A stretch of DNA of 64,000 nt from Eutreptiella sp. 'Long Island Sound 2002' (lineage: Eukaryota; Euglenozoa; Euglenophyceae; Eutreptiales; Eutreptiaceae), in NCBI GenBank assembly GCA_964036045.1, contig OZ038379.1, forward strand, positions 14,954,317-15,018,316, written 5' to 3'. This document shows positions 8,746 through 20,300 of this stretch, in pieces. The notes beneath the pieces are model-generated. The model ran no database searches, was not told the DNA's origin, and was given only the letters and a program-made list of their open reading frames with translations. How positions within the stretch are numbered: position 1 is the first letter of the stretch; every line of letters begins with the position of its first letter. Made by a program: the position numbers and the translations under genes.

Positions 8746-11420
8746 CCTTCTGAGATACACTGGCACCCGGGTCACAGAACAAACGCGCCCGCAACCCCCT
8801 CCCCCTGTGCTAAGAGTAAGCCCGCGGTAGGGGTGCTCTGCTGGGCCATGAACCGGAACATTGGTGCACCACTCCAGCCACGGTCACCCCAACCCCCCCA
8901 CGCATCCCGCAGGGCGAAGCTCCGTGCGCATCAGGCTCGTCATGGGAATCCGGCGGGCCGGCGCCTGGACACCAAGTCGACACCTCTCCCCCCCCCCGCA
9001 AGAACAGAGCGGGGCCCCCACAACCGCACGCCCGCGCCCACAACGCAGACCCCGACAGCCCAGCCAGGGGACGGGCAGTCGGGGGAAGAGGAGCGCAAGG
9101 CCCAGAACGCCCCACGCAACGGTCGAAGGCACCCCCCCGGGGACGCCCTGCCGCCGCCCCCACAACACCAAGCCAAGTAGGGGGGAACCGGGACCGGACC
9201 GCCCCCCCCCAAGCACGCCAGACGGAGCACGGGACCGGGGCAGGACACGCGGAGGGGCACGGACCACATGGAACGGCCCTACCAGCGCCCAGTGCCGGGA
9301 CCACGCGAGATGCGCGCGCCACACCACCCAGCGGGGAGCGGACACCGCGAGAGCGCGAGCGCACACACACGAAAAGGACACGCGGGGACCACCAGAAGGG
9401 CAACCGGACCGAGCACGCGGAACGCACAGACCGCATGGAATGGCGTACCAGCGAGCGAGGATAAGGGACACCCGGACGGGACGGCCCGCCACACGCAGCG
9501 CGGAACACGCGGGGCGGGAAGGGGGAAGAAGGGGAGACACAACACCAGAAGGTCCCTACCAGGACCGGCCCCCGCTGTGCCCCTTCCGCCTGTAACCCCT
9601 GCTGATTTACTCCGGATCAACGATTGCATTCCTCAATTTCCAGGGTCCAAATCCAAAAATATAGAAATAAAATCCTCCTTCAACCCTGAAACAGCAACCA
9701 GATCCCACAAGTACAGCAATAACCCAATTCACAATCCAAATCAGGCTGCGGGCTTTCGTTCAGCACATCGATTGTCTCACGATGGCGGGCATGTACAAGA
9801 ATTGCACCAAGGAAGAAAGCCCTGAAATTGGCATATGAACACATATGAAGCAAAGTTGGGGAAAGAGGTAAACATACACATTCATAGCCATAAACCCCTC
9901 ATTCCCTGGACTCAAGACCTTCCCTTGACTCACCAACATATTGCCCTGAACCAGGTCAAAGGAGATGGCTAAATGCCGTGTGTCAAAAGTTACTACACAA
10001 ACCCCAAAAATGTGTTCACTCCCAAGCCTCTAAATCCTAGCCCAATAGGGAAGGTGGCGTGTCATGGCCTAGAGTGGCACTCAGGACCATGCCCTACCCT
10101 GACATAACCTTGGTTGGACTTGGAGTCGATTGGGCTTGGAGAAATGACCTATGAGTTTGAACTCATAACATGCCAAAAAACTGCCAATTCACACCATATT
10201 GGCCATATATCACATATATGCTAAAAAGTTGAAGTTACCACTTATCCGAAGGCTCAAAGCATGCATGGAATCGAAGTCTAATATTCATGGAGGATAGAGA
10301 CTAAAGGCCAATGCCCATGTACATCCCCACTTTACCCTCGAAACCCCTTCAGATATGGGCGCCACGCACTGCCCAAGCCAGCCCATGATCTTGAGACCAA
10401 TTCTTGTGATCCTTCGTGCGCCAAGCCAAATGGAGTACGCGATCCGGCATATGGTGGTGTTCAACTCCAAAGCATATGCCAACATATGAACAACATACCA
10501 TGGTTCGACTCTCCATAGGCTTCTTGCTGTTTGCTGACCAGGTAAGTACACAAAACGCAAAAATGAGCAAAAATTGAGGTCAAAAACATGAAAATATGAC
10601 CAAATACAAAGTTGTCATGATAGTATATCTCTATGCTCACCCATGATATCCGCTCATGATTCAATACACAAATGATTGGAACCATTTGCGAACAATTCCC
10701 CCACTTGGATCCCCAATCGGGCGCATGGAGATACCTTCGCCACTAATATCTACATGCCCCATGAAAATGGGAGTGCACCCATGGATCTCTTTGTCAAACA
10801 TACCATGAGCAATACATATGCGGTAGACTTGGTCTAGCGCTTTGAATTCCACAATTGGGACATGGGCAAAACCCTTGTCACGTATGGCTCCCCATCTCTT
10901 CGGCCACACGAAGATATATAACATGGGCGTGAGCATATCAAGACATATACCATGCATATAAAATATACCCTCAAAAGTGGCTCCCACCATGATATGCCAT
11001 GTCCCTCCCTTGGCATAACTTCACGTTAAAAATACGTAGGAACCCAAGGAAAGTTGCTATGCAACCCCAACACTCATGCGGCACACTCGAAAGTCGCATT
11101 AAAATATTCGGTTGCACGGTCCAAGAGTTATATATCACTTTATACCCTCTTGACCCTTTTCCCTTGCTACACCGGGCATGTGTGCGCACCAAAGGCATTG
11201 GATGCTTCCTAAATTAACTTGAGACTAAGGCGCTTGCAACCCAACCTTCCGTATTCTCTCTCCTCACACTCGCGCGTAGATATGGTCCTTCAAAGTGGTC
11301 CCACGATTCACTTTTGTTTCCCTTATATCTCCAAGTCAAATGGGTGGCAAGTATGAGGGAAACCTGATTCGGGCATAGGGAAAGGAGTATGACCACTCGA
11401 AGAAGTCCAATTCAAGTGCG

Positions 11421-11456
11421 GCGATGTCGAAGTCGAAAATCCGATTTCGACATCGC
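11421..11456. promoter_or_regulatory. LTR hairpin with two alternative pairings
   Basis: GCGATGTCGAA (11421-11431) is the exact complement of TTCGACATCGC (11446-11456). The inner GTCGAAA can pair instead with TTTCGAC. It is present in all four LTRs of the window. It may be a transcription-factor site or RNA structure. Confidence 0.5.
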
Positions 11457-11573
11457 GAAAAATTCTGATTAAAATTTCGAGTGCTTATTTAGAGAATTGC
11501 GGAAGCAACGAACCCTTTGCTGATGAGATCTGACCCTTCAACGGAATATCCGTCAAAATATCTGGAAATAACA

Positions 11574-11591
11574 GTTAACCAATCGGTTAAC
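11574..11591. promoter_or_regulatory. LTR perfect dyad containing CCAAT
   Basis: GTTAACC-AATC-GGTTAAC is a 7-bp perfect inverted repeat with a CCAAT box in its centre. It is retained in all four LTR copies and lies upstream of the TATA-like motif in element orientation. Confidence 0.45.
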
Positions 11592-11900
11592 GCAAAATGG
11601 CGAGCCAACTGACAGTCGCCGATACATTGACCATCAGAACGAAAGGCTGAAAAATTACGGAAACATTACGGTAATAAAACCCTGTTGATTCCTGATATTC
11701 CGATATATAAATCTCCGCTGGCGGCGCCTCGGTTCTGAGTATGGCCGCTCATAGCCGGAATGGCCAAACCTATCACACTATCACATCGGGTTAGATCAGG
11801 TGGATGGGAGAGTATGATATCAGCCAATGGCGGCTTGCCGGCACATAGATACACACCCCAAGTGACCCCAAGATGGCCACGGGGGTCCGAACCGGCTTCA

Positions 11901-11911
11901 CCCCCCTTCTC
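11901..11911 (-). promoter_or_regulatory. Polypurine tract of element A
   Basis: GAGAAGGGGGG on the element strand directly abuts the 3' LTR start TGAAG, which is the expected place for plus-strand DNA priming. Identical in element B. The ~385 nt between this tract and the pol stop are untranslated. Confidence 0.85.
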
Positions 11912-12295
11912 AGAGCGTTGTATCCGCTCGGAAACCAATGAAGAGAGGACGGGAGGACCCCAATGGGCTCCAACCCCCCCCTCCATGTCCCAAGGACACA
12001 TGGAGGCCCCACACACGTTGTAGGCGTCCCCCATGCCCCAAGGGAGGGGTGAGGACACTGATACTCAGCGCCCTACGCCATATCCGGTCTCCTCTTGATC
12101 TACAACATGGACCAAGGGGATCAAAGATAGAAAAACGTCGTCCGTCGACCTAAATAAGTATACCACAATGCAATATATATATGTGGAGATCGAGTGAAGG
12201 GGGTAGATGGCCAATCAAGGCCGAAAAATCCCCGGATGAACGCCCTCACCCGTCTCCCCAAGCACAGAAACAAACAACATGCCAAGGGGGATCCA

Positions 12296-15200
12296 TTACG
12301 GTGCTACAGCAGCTACCAAGTGGACCAACACGTCCTTGACATCCAAAGAAATGTTCTTTTTCTTTAGGTAGTCCATCCAGACCGTGGTATACCTCGGCAC
12401 AAAACTGCTCGGAGGTTCCCACGAATCTCTGGAGGCGGCGAATCCCTTCCATCGGACTTTATAAAGCCTACCCCCAGGCGTCCCCGGGTCCGGCTTGTCC
12501 GCCAGGATCTTCTCGGCGGTGGAGTCGTCGTCCTCACCCTCGTCGTCCGAGTCCACATCACCGGCCGTGAACTCGAAGGTGACGGGACGTCCGCTGGGGT
12601 CTGGTGCTCGGGGACGAAGCTGGGTATGGTCGCGGTCCAGGATCTTGTTATCCCCCACACGAACCGCATACACATCCTGCCCGACCTTCCGCACGATTAC
12701 CCCCGGCACATACCAAGATGCCTGCCGATGCCTGGACAGGACATCCTTGTGGTGCCGCTCCACCCACACGGTGTCTTGAAGAGCATACTTCTGGACTTTT
12801 CCTTGCTTGAAGTACTTGGCCCTCTTGTCATGCTCGTCCTGAAGTGCCTTGCACACTTTGGCCGCCGTGTCGTCCGCCTCAGCCATCATGGCATTCGCAT
12901 CCCGGGCCACTTTGCCATGGTTCATCCACGGGAGAGTGCGTGACACTCGATCCCGTAGGAACAGGATGCGATGGGGCGACAGTCCAGTGGGTCCCGGAAG
13001 GTCGTGATACGCTTGGAGCACTCTCCACAGCGAGTTATACCAGTTCGGGCCCGGTTCGTCAATATGCAGCTGGCGGAACTTCTCGAACATCTGCCGCCCG
13101 GCCACCTCAGCACGGCCATTCGACCGGCTGTGGTACGCCACGGTCTTGGCGTGCCGAATCCCCATGTGCTTGCACATCGTCTTGAACCACGTCCCCACGA
13201 ATTGACTGCCCCGATCGCCGCAGATGACAGCCGGGACATCGAAAATCGTCAGCCAATGCCTGATCATGGCATTAGCGACGGTCTTGGCCTGCAGCCCCAC
13301 TCCATGCTTGTCCTTCTTGTCCTTCTTCTTGGACTTCTTGCCAGGGACCGCCACGATATACCCACTGTGCCTATCCACCGCCAGGATGACACAGTCATAG
13401 GTCTCTCCTTCCACGGTGACCTCAGGCATGGCGAATACATCCATGGCCACAGACCGCATAGGGGCCTCCGGTATAGCCGTATACACCGGGTTACCCGCTG
13501 TGAAGTGGTTGGGGCTCTTCGTGGCCCGACACACGGCACAGTCGCTGCAGTACCTATCCAGGATGGCGTAGTACCCCGGAGGAAACTTGAAACGCCACTC
13601 CAGGTCCTGCTGCATCTTGTCTCGGCCAGGGTGCATGAGCTGGGCGTTGTGCCAATGGTCGATGAGCTCCTCCACTCGGTTCTCGGGCACCAGCAGCTTG
13701 TCCTTGAGGAACAACTTGTCGCCATCCTCGGTCAAGCCCTCGGGCCATTCGTCGTCCGACGGGGCGCTCACGGCGTTCCAGTACCTGCTCCAGTGCTCGG
13801 ATGCCGCATAGTCATCCGACCAGTCCTCTGTGAGCACCGACCTGACTAGTCCTACAGGGGCCACCATCCATTGCTCGAGGGTTTCCTCTCGAATAGCCTG
13901 GACTCGGGCGCCCCGGAACTTGGCCAGGTCTGTACGGTTTGCCATCACCACAAAACACTTGACCCCCTCTTGCTCCATGGTCTTCTCCATCTCGATGATG
14001 CGCTTGGCCTCCTCGGTCTCCTCGGCGTCTCCATGGCTGGATATGTCCATCCAAGCCTTGCCCGCGGGGTAGGCCCACCGACTGAGGCAATCTGCCACAG
14101 TGTTGTCCTTCCCCGGGACGTATACGACGCTGAGGTCGAACTTGGCGAACGTCTCGTGCCACCGGGCCCTCCTTGCCGCCGGTCCCGAGGGGGTGTCGAC
14201 GTGCTCCTTGTGCCAGCTCTGCAAGGACTGATGATCCGTGCAAACCACTACCGGTTGCAATCCGATGTGGCCAGACCACTTCCTGAGCGCACAAACAATG
14301 GCGTACGTCTCCTTCTCCCTCGCGGTCCAGGTGCGGCGTTGGCCCTCAGCCAGGATCCGGCTCCAGAACGCCACGGGTACATGTGACCCGTCGTCTCGGA
14401 TCTGCTCGAGGACTGCCCCCACAGCATAGTCCGAGGCGTCCGCTCGTAGCACGAATCCCTTGTCCGGGTCCACCAGGAACAGCCCCAACTGCCCCAGGAG
14501 TCGCTCCTTCAGGCTGTTGAACGCATCCTCAGCCTCAGGGGTCCAGGCAAGCTTCTTCTTGCTCCCCTTGCGGCCATCGAACTTGCCCACCTGCAGCATC
14601 TTGTGCAGCGGCCCCGAGAGTTCTGCATACATCCGGACATAGCCCGAATAGTAATTGCAGAACCCCATGAAGGACCGGAGTTCGCTGATGGTCTGGGGCT
14701 TCTCCCAGTGGTGCAGGGACGCCAGCTTCCCAGGCATGGGACGGCGTTGCCCGTGACCAACCACGTGACCCGCGAACTCCACTTCCTTCACGAATAGTGA
14801 GGCTTTGGTGGGCTTGCACACCATGTTGTGCTTGTCCAACTCGCTGAGCACTCGGCGCAGATCCTTCTCATGCGCGTCGATGAGCTCGTCCTCAGTCATG
14901 TTCTCCGTGCCGGACCCGATGATGATGTCATCAACGAAGGGATCGGCACAGTCCCGGACCGGACCGAGTAGGTCCTCCATCATGCGCTGGAAAGCGGCGT
15001 TGCCATTCTTGGCACCCATAGGCACCACTTTCCACTGCATGGGCCCCAGCGGCGTCGACATCGCTGTGCAGGGCCTGGAGTCCGGGTGTAGCGGCATCTG
15101 GTGGTAACCGTGTTTCAGGTCCAACACCGTGAAAATCCGCTTTTTCTGTTGCTTTTGGAGGATGGAGTCGATCAGGGGAAGCGAGTACGAGTCGTGCTCG

Positions 15201-17362
15201 GTCTGCTCGTTCAAACCTCTGTAATCAACCACCAACCTCCACTCGCCCTTCTCCTTCTTGGGCACGATGAAGGCTGGGCTGGCCCACTCACTGTCGGAGG
15301 GTTCGATCCATCCCCGCTCAATGAACTCGGCCAACAGCTTCTTCATGGCCTCGGCCCGATCGCCCTGAAGTTGATACTCCCGATGACGATAGATCTTCGG
15401 GTTCGGCTTCAGCTTGATCTTCGCTGTACCAAACCTCCCACGATCTGGAGGGTTCTTATTGGCGACGCCACTGAGTAGCCGCGGATAGGCCTTGATCAGC
15501 CTCTCCTTCAGCTCGGCGACCTTCGGGTTCTCCTGGGCCTCTTCAGCCGCTTGCTTCGGTATCGATACAACCGACCGCACTGTGGTATAGGCCTCTTCTG
15601 GGTCCGAGTCCGACTTCTCCTCGTCCGATATGCCGTCTTCATCGTCGTGGGTCTCGACTCCCAACGATAATCTTCGAAAATTTGCGGCCTCATGCTGGTG
15701 CTCGTCGCTACCGGTTCCCAGTCTTGGAAAACCCCACGTTAGTGGGTCCGACCCAACGGGACCATCGTATTGGTCCGCGATGTGATCCATGACCCTGGCC
15801 ACGAACTCATCCTTCTCGTACTTGCCTGTGACCAACATCTTGTCCTCCCACCAATGCGGAGATGTGACCATGGCCCGCCTCTTCTTGGCTGCCACACGGT
15901 CGTGCATCCCCATCCGCATGTAGTTGACGACGTCGTCGATCTCGGCGTGGGACAGGACGTCAATGCCATCAATAGGCTGATCCGTCCCCTCCTTGGGCTC
16001 AAACATGACCTTCATGGGCACCGCCTCCACCCTACGGATGAATGCTTCATCACCCGTGGGCTGAGCTTGCGCCCCATCCACCAGGAAAGCCTTGGTACCC
16101 CACGCTTGACCCGGGGAGGGCATTGATACACCCTTGGCGTCGATAAACAACTCCTCCTCTGGCCCGAATGACATCTCGTTCAGGGTGATGGACTCCAGCG
16201 TCGACTTGAGACCCTCCAGCGGACATGGGGTGGATCCTATGCCGGTTATGACCAGGATCCCCTTCGCCCTATCCGCGATGATCTTCTCCACCGTACGTCT
16301 GGTATTGTCCAGGGAGCCATGCCAATACATGGGTCCCCACTCCTTCAAACCCCAATGCCTATGCCAGGCTGAGTCTCCTCGATGCCAATGCCTCCTACAC
16401 TTCCGCAGAAGTGGGGCATCCCGGGAAGCGAAGACGTCCGTCTCGGGCACTTCAGCTCCCAGCGTCTGAATCATCCTGGTGTACACTTGCGGCGCCATTC
16501 CATACTCCGTGAGCTGAACTCCACGGTCTCCTCTGGACTTGGCACCCACAGCTTGCACCGCTCGGACGATCCGATCCTCTTCCTCAGCATTCCATTCGGA
16601 TGACCCGCACGCAAAATCCGTGGACAGCCATGTGAGGCATTCATCGTCCTCCCGGACCAGCGTTGCGCGATGGGGAAGGGCTCCAATGGCGTTGGCCACC
16701 ATGAAATCATACCCCATAATCATATCCCAATCGGTGATGTCGGCCACATAGAAGTTCCCGGATAGAGTGCTTCTCTTCGCCTGATCAGGGCGGTTCAAGC
16801 GCTCATGTTCCCAGAATTCCATACTGATAGTGGCCTCATGGGTGCCACCACCCATGATCTCTCCATTGGCGACCTTCAGGCGGACCGGTCTCCGGCTGGG
16901 CTGCAGGAATTCCTCCTTGAACAACGCTCTCCGGACCAGGCTCACCTGGGCACCCGTATCCACTAACACATCCACCACCTTCTCCTCTCGTCCGCACCGT
17001 ACACGCAACTTCAAGTGCAACTGCCGCTCGTCGCCATGAGGTGTATGGACAACTCTCACGGCATGCAACTCTAGCACGTCCGGGTGCATCAGGACTTCAA
17101 GGGTATGGTCACGGATGGTGTAGATCTTGGGTTGGTCCTGCCCGTCCACGGGGCTCTCCGTGGTCGCTCCTTCCTTCTTGCCATGTCCCGTACCCACATG
17201 TACTTCCCTTGGCAGGGCGCTCCAGGGGTTGGGAGTGGCGAGACTCAGTGGTTTTGGCTCTTCCTGAGCCTTCTTCGGCACCCGATGTGCCTTTGCTTTC
17301 TCTGGGATTCCACTGATCTTCGGGGGAGAGACCTCCGAGGTCCCACTCCCGTGGGGGCTCCT
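12296..17362 (-). CDS. pol: Element A Pol: protease, extra domain, RT, RNase H, integrase, chromodomain
   Basis: The frame continues directly from the gag UAG; the first internal Met is at 17281, giving 1661 aa. Counting from that Met: aspartic protease DTGA at ~108; MIMGYDFM at ~187. An insertion domain at ~235-430 has TDVFASRDAPLLRK and a W-rich segment. RT at ~590-800 has the catalytic FVDD at 782-785. RNase H residues are D948, E989/E991, D1016 and D1064. Integrase has an HHCC finger (H1209-C1251) and a DDE triad at about D1281, D1356 and E1392. After an acidic linker, a chromodomain (LYKVRWKGFAA, SWEPPSSF) lies near 1595-1645. All key catalytic residues are present, so the enzyme looks active. 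Expression probably needs readthrough of the gag stop. Confidence 0.95.
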   Translation of the reverse strand, partial: RSPHGSGTSEVSPPKISGIPEKAKAHRVPKKAQEEPKPLSLATPNPWSALPREVHVGTGHGKKEGATTESPVDGQDQPKIYTIRDHTLEVLMHPDVLELHAVRVVHTPHGDERQLHLKLRVRCGREEKVVDVLVDTGAQVSLVRRALFKEEFLQPSRRPVRLKVANGEIMGGGTHEATISMEFWEHERLNRPDQAKRSTLSGNFYVADITDWDMIMGYDFMVANAIGALPHRATLVREDDECLTWLSTDFACGSSEWNAEEEDRIVRAVQAVGAKSRGDRGVQLTEYGMAPQVYTRMIQTLGAEVPETDVFASRDAPLLRKCRRHWHRGDSAWHRHWGLKEWGPMYWHGSLDNTRRTVEKIIADRAKGILVITGIGSTPCPLEGLKSTLESITLNEMSFGPEEELFIDAKGVSMPSPGQAWGTKAFLVDGAQAQPTGDEAFIRRVEAVPMKVMFEPKEGTDQPIDGIDVLSHAEIDDVVNYMRMGMHDRVAAKKRRAMVTSPHWWEDKMLVTGKYEKDEFVARVMDHIADQYDGPVGSDPLTWGFPRLGTGSDEHQHEAANFRRLSLGVETHDDEDGISDEEKSDSDPEEAYTTVRSVVSIPKQAAEEAQENPKVAELKERLIKAYPRLLSGVANKNPPDRGRFGTAKIKLKPNPKIYRHREYQLQGDRAEAMKKLLAEFIERGWIEPSDSEWASPAFIVPKKEKGEWRLVVDYRGLNEQTEHDSYSLPLIDSILQKQQKKRIFTVLDLKHGYHQMPLHPDSRPCTAMSTPLGPMQWKVVPMGAKNGNAAFQRMMEDLLGPVRDCADPFVDDIIIGSGTENMTEDELIDAHEKDLRRVLSELDKHNMVCKPTKASLFVKEVEFAGHVVGHGQRRPMPGKLASLHHWEKPQTISELRSFMGFCNYYSGYVRMYAELSGPLHKMLQVGKFDGRKGSKKKLAWTPEAEDAFNSLKERLLGQLGLFLVDPDKGFVLRADASDYAVGAVLEQIRDDGSHVPVAFWSRILAEGQRRTWTAREKETYAIVCALRKWSGHIGLQPVVVCTDHQSLQSWHKEHVDTPSGPAARRARWHETFAKFDLSVVYVPGKDNTVADCLSRWAYPAGKAWMDISSHGDAEETEEAKRIIEMEKTMEQEGVKCFVVMANRTDLAKFRGARVQAIREETLEQWMVAPVGLVRSVLTEDWSDDYAASEHWSRYWNAVSAPSDDEWPEGLTEDGDKLFLKDKLLVPENRVEELIDHWHNAQLMHPGRDKMQQDLEWRFKFPPGYYAILDRYCSDCAVCRATKSPNHFTAGNPVYTAIPEAPMRSVAMDVFAMPEVTVEGETYDCVILAVDRHSGYIVAVPGKKSKKKDKKDKHGVGLQAKTVANAMIRHWLTIFDVPAVICGDRGSQFVGTWFKTMCKHMGIRHAKTVAYHSRSNGRAEVAGRQMFEKFRQLHIDEPGPNWYNSLWRVLQAYHDLPGPTGLSPHRILFLRDRVSRTLPWMNHGKVARDANAMMAEADDTAAKVCKALQDEHDKRAKYFKQGKVQKYALQDTVWVERHHKDVLSRHRQASWYVPGVIVRKVGQDVYAVRVGDNKILDRDHTQLRPRAPDPSGRPVTFEFTAGDVDSDDEGEDDDSTAEKILADKPDPGTPGGRLYKVRWKGFAASRDSWEPPSSFVPRYTTVWMDYLKKKNISLDVKDVLVHLVAAVAP

Positions 17363-17365
17363 CTA
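17325..17365 (-). promoter_or_regulatory. UAG readthrough site with two downstream hairpins (element A)
   Basis: The gag frame ends in UAG (17363-17365) and stays open afterwards, in the same frame, into pol. After a 7-nt spacer comes CCCAC-GGGA-GUGGG (stem 17342-17355), then ACCU-CGG-AGGU, extendable outward with a G-C pair. The position resembles the structured readthrough signals of gammaretroviruses. The same sequence is found in element B. Confidence 0.65.
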
Positions 17366-20300
17366 GACTTGGCTTCCCGCAGCCCCTTCCGGCTGCGATC
17401 CGCCAGGACATTGTCCACCACGTTGCTGGGCTTTGAGCTCCTCCAACGTCCTCAACATGTCCTCAGCAACCTCCTCGATCAACCTCACTCGTCGGTCTTG
17501 GCCAGGTCCACCACCATAGCCTCTTCCTCCGCCTTTTCCCTGGCCTTTACCTTGGCCTTTTCCCCCGTCTCCGCCCTTCGCCTTCCAGTCGGAAATCCGC
17601 TGCTCCTTGGGCTTCTTCTCGGGGTGGGCTGCGAAGTAGGCCTTCTTGTCCGCCTCATACACCTTGCACTGACGGTGGTCGTGTGCATGGTTATTTCCCT
17701 TGCCATAACAGACCCAGCACCCGTCGTGCTGAGACCTGTACTCTCGGAACGAGAGCGGTGGGTTCCCGATCCTCCTTGGCTCTTTGCCCTTCTTGGGTCC
17801 CACCTGGCTCCATCTGGACCGATCCTGCCCATGGTTCTTCACGTTGTGCGCCACAAACGCGAAGAAATGGGCCTCCTCGTGATCCTCCCGGGACCAGTGG
17901 TCCTGGCCACTTCCACTACCATCCTCCGCGGAGTTGGCCGTGTCCTCCTGGATCTCCCGATGATGGCGGTCTTCTCGGTGGCCTCGTTGTCCATGACCAT
18001 GTCGATCCTGCACGTGGGCCTCGTTCTTCGCATTGAGCTTCAGCTCCACCGTGATGTACTTCACGATCTCGTCCAGGCTCATGCGAGCGAAGATGACTTG
18101 CATGCTCAGCGGCTCCCCGCGCCTCCACTCCACGTTGTTGAGGCGCAGCAACCTTTGCCCCATGGAGTCTCCAAATACCTCCACGTACACGGCGTTCTTC
18201 AGGCCCAACATCCGGTTGGGTTCGCCCAGGTTCCTCCTGAAGAACTCCATGATACCCGCATGGGTATCCTCTGGCGCCATAATCCTCACCGCCACGCGCT
18301 TCTTTGCGCGCTTCTTCTCCTCGTCCTCCACTCTCCTCTTCCAGCTGCCGGGGAGGACGTCTTTCAGGAGGTGGCGGATCTCGCTGGCCTCGTTCCAATC
18401 CTCCACCAGCTTGAGGCATCTGCGGTACTTCCGCAGATACCGGTTCCACTCCCGGACCCGCAACTCACCGCGGTCCAGCGGCAGCGGAATGGACCACAGG
18501 TCCTCCAGCTTCTGGTTCGGAGCGTCCACCCGCTCCTCATCCTCCAGCCACTGAAGGCAGGCCTGCTCCGTACGGATCAATCCTTCTCGGATCTGATCCC
18601 GCAGCTCCTCCTTCAGGTCCTGCGCCAGGCGGTGTGGGAATGTCCGGCATACCCACTTATCCCGCGGCGCTCCCCGCATCTCGCCGACGACCTCCTCGGC
18701 GAAGTCCTCCCAGTCCAGGATGAAGTCATCCAGGTTGGACGGGTTCCCGTCGTAATAGGGGATCTTGATTCCCCTGAGATCGTCGATCCTGATGGCGTCT
18801 CCGACGTCTCCAGCCACCACTCCACCGAGACGGATACCACCTGTGGCCGGGGGGTGTGAGTACACTCCCCGTACATCCCTCTCCTCCATGGGGTGCGGTC
18901 CAGTTGGGCCTGAACCCATGGGGTTTGGAATGCGCGAAGGATTTGCCCCATCGGCCGTCCATATCCCCGTATTGGGATCCTTCGCCCACAGGTTTCCGCT
19001 TGGAGGGCCTCGACCATGTCTGTCGGCGCTTCCCATGGTTCGCCCCTGCATGGTCTGGTTCTGGATCTCGATCTTCTCTTCCGCATAGACAGCCATATTC
19101 GTCGTGAGTGGTACATCCTGGGCGGCATGGGACATCTGCACCGTCAGGCTCCTCGGGTCCGTGGTTACGCGCCCTTCCCGCATGGACCCAGCCGGTGCCG
19201 TGTGTTCCCCGAGCATTGTGGATTCGCTGAATAGGGAAACAAACGGCAACGCACCCGGGTCAACACGCGGAGGCGCGTATGGTGCCTCTGCAGGGCCGCC
19301 CATGGGTTTCTCCATGGCGCTCCTGAGGGTCTCAACCCGCTCCACCAGCTGTACCGCGGCCAGCTTTGCCGGGAGCTCCGGACCCGAGGCGAGGGGCTGT
19401 CGCTCCTCTAGCCTTCTCAGGCGTCCCGACATGTCCTCCACTAAGTGGAGGAGGCTGTCCACCACTTGCTGCTGCTTCTGCAGGGCCAGCTCCAGATTCT
19501 CCCGGTACCGGGCCTGATCCGCTCGCAGCTCCTCCATGTGGTTCTCCGCGGCCGACTGGTCGTCCAGGATCCCCGCGACGTCCTCCTCTAGAGCGTCCTT
19601 GGCGTTGTCCAGGCGGTCAAGGTGATGCACGATGGCGTCCATCCCCATCTTCGGGTACTTGCCCATGAGGAAGGACACGTGCTCGCAGTGGCACGCAGCG
19701 TGCTTTCCGCCGGATCCAGCGCAACCCGCGGTTCCCGGCACCTCAGACTCATCGCCCATGGGCGTATCGCCTATGGCGTCCGTCTCTGGTCCCGTGTGCC
19801 GGGGCACAGGTGCCGTCCGGGCCCTGGCTGGCCTCTCCAAGCCCTCGGCGTCGTGCTGCAGGGCGGGCTCGGGGGCCGTATGCGCCCTGGCGATCGGCGC
19901 GGGCGTCTCCGACTCCGAAGGTGGCTCGTAGGCTGTCCGATAGCCCTCGGAGTGCCCCTCGGATTCCCACAGCCTGACCGGGCTGGGGTCCGTGTCCATA
20001 GCCCCGGCGTCCCTTGCCGCGGACTTGGGTGACCCGCGCTTCCGGTATCGCCGGGCCCGTCCTCCACTGCTGCCTGAATGGCAGGCCTCGTCAGAGTCCT
20101 CCGCGGCGGAGCGGAGGTTGCATGCCTTTCGGCAGCGACGCTCGCACATGGAGACCAGGTCCTCCATGTCACGTCCTCCTCTTCCCGAGTGTCGTTCTTC
20201 TCTTCGGGCTTCAACTTCCGGAGTTCGCCATGCTCTTGAACGTCTCGGTTCTTCTATGGCTCCAATCTCTGGCGTGGTCTCCACCGAGTCCACAATACGC

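Larger units (their letters stand above)
8106..9546. other. GC-rich intergenic DNA, no recognisable gene
   Basis: Strongly C-rich on the plus strand. It holds two tRNA-like Pol III box fragments (listed separately). Open frames are long because stops are rare at this composition; none has protein-like content. It ends where the LTR of element A begins. Confidence 0.6.
9547..11900 (-). repeat. Element A 3' LTR
   Basis: Matches 20391-22743 nearly base for base. On the element strand it begins TGAAGCCGG right after the polypurine tract and ends GGGACCTTCT. It contains a CCAAT-bearing dyad (GTTAACC-AATC-GGTTAAC, 11574-11591) and a longer hairpin (11421-11456). Confidence 0.95.

Noticed and set aside
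17084-18859. 591-codon ORF antisense to gag in element A (and 40830-42605 in element B)
   Set aside because: Its conservation is fully explained by the overlapping gag frame, and GC-rich third positions create long antisense frames. The peptide has no recognisable domain and there is no separate promoter evidence.
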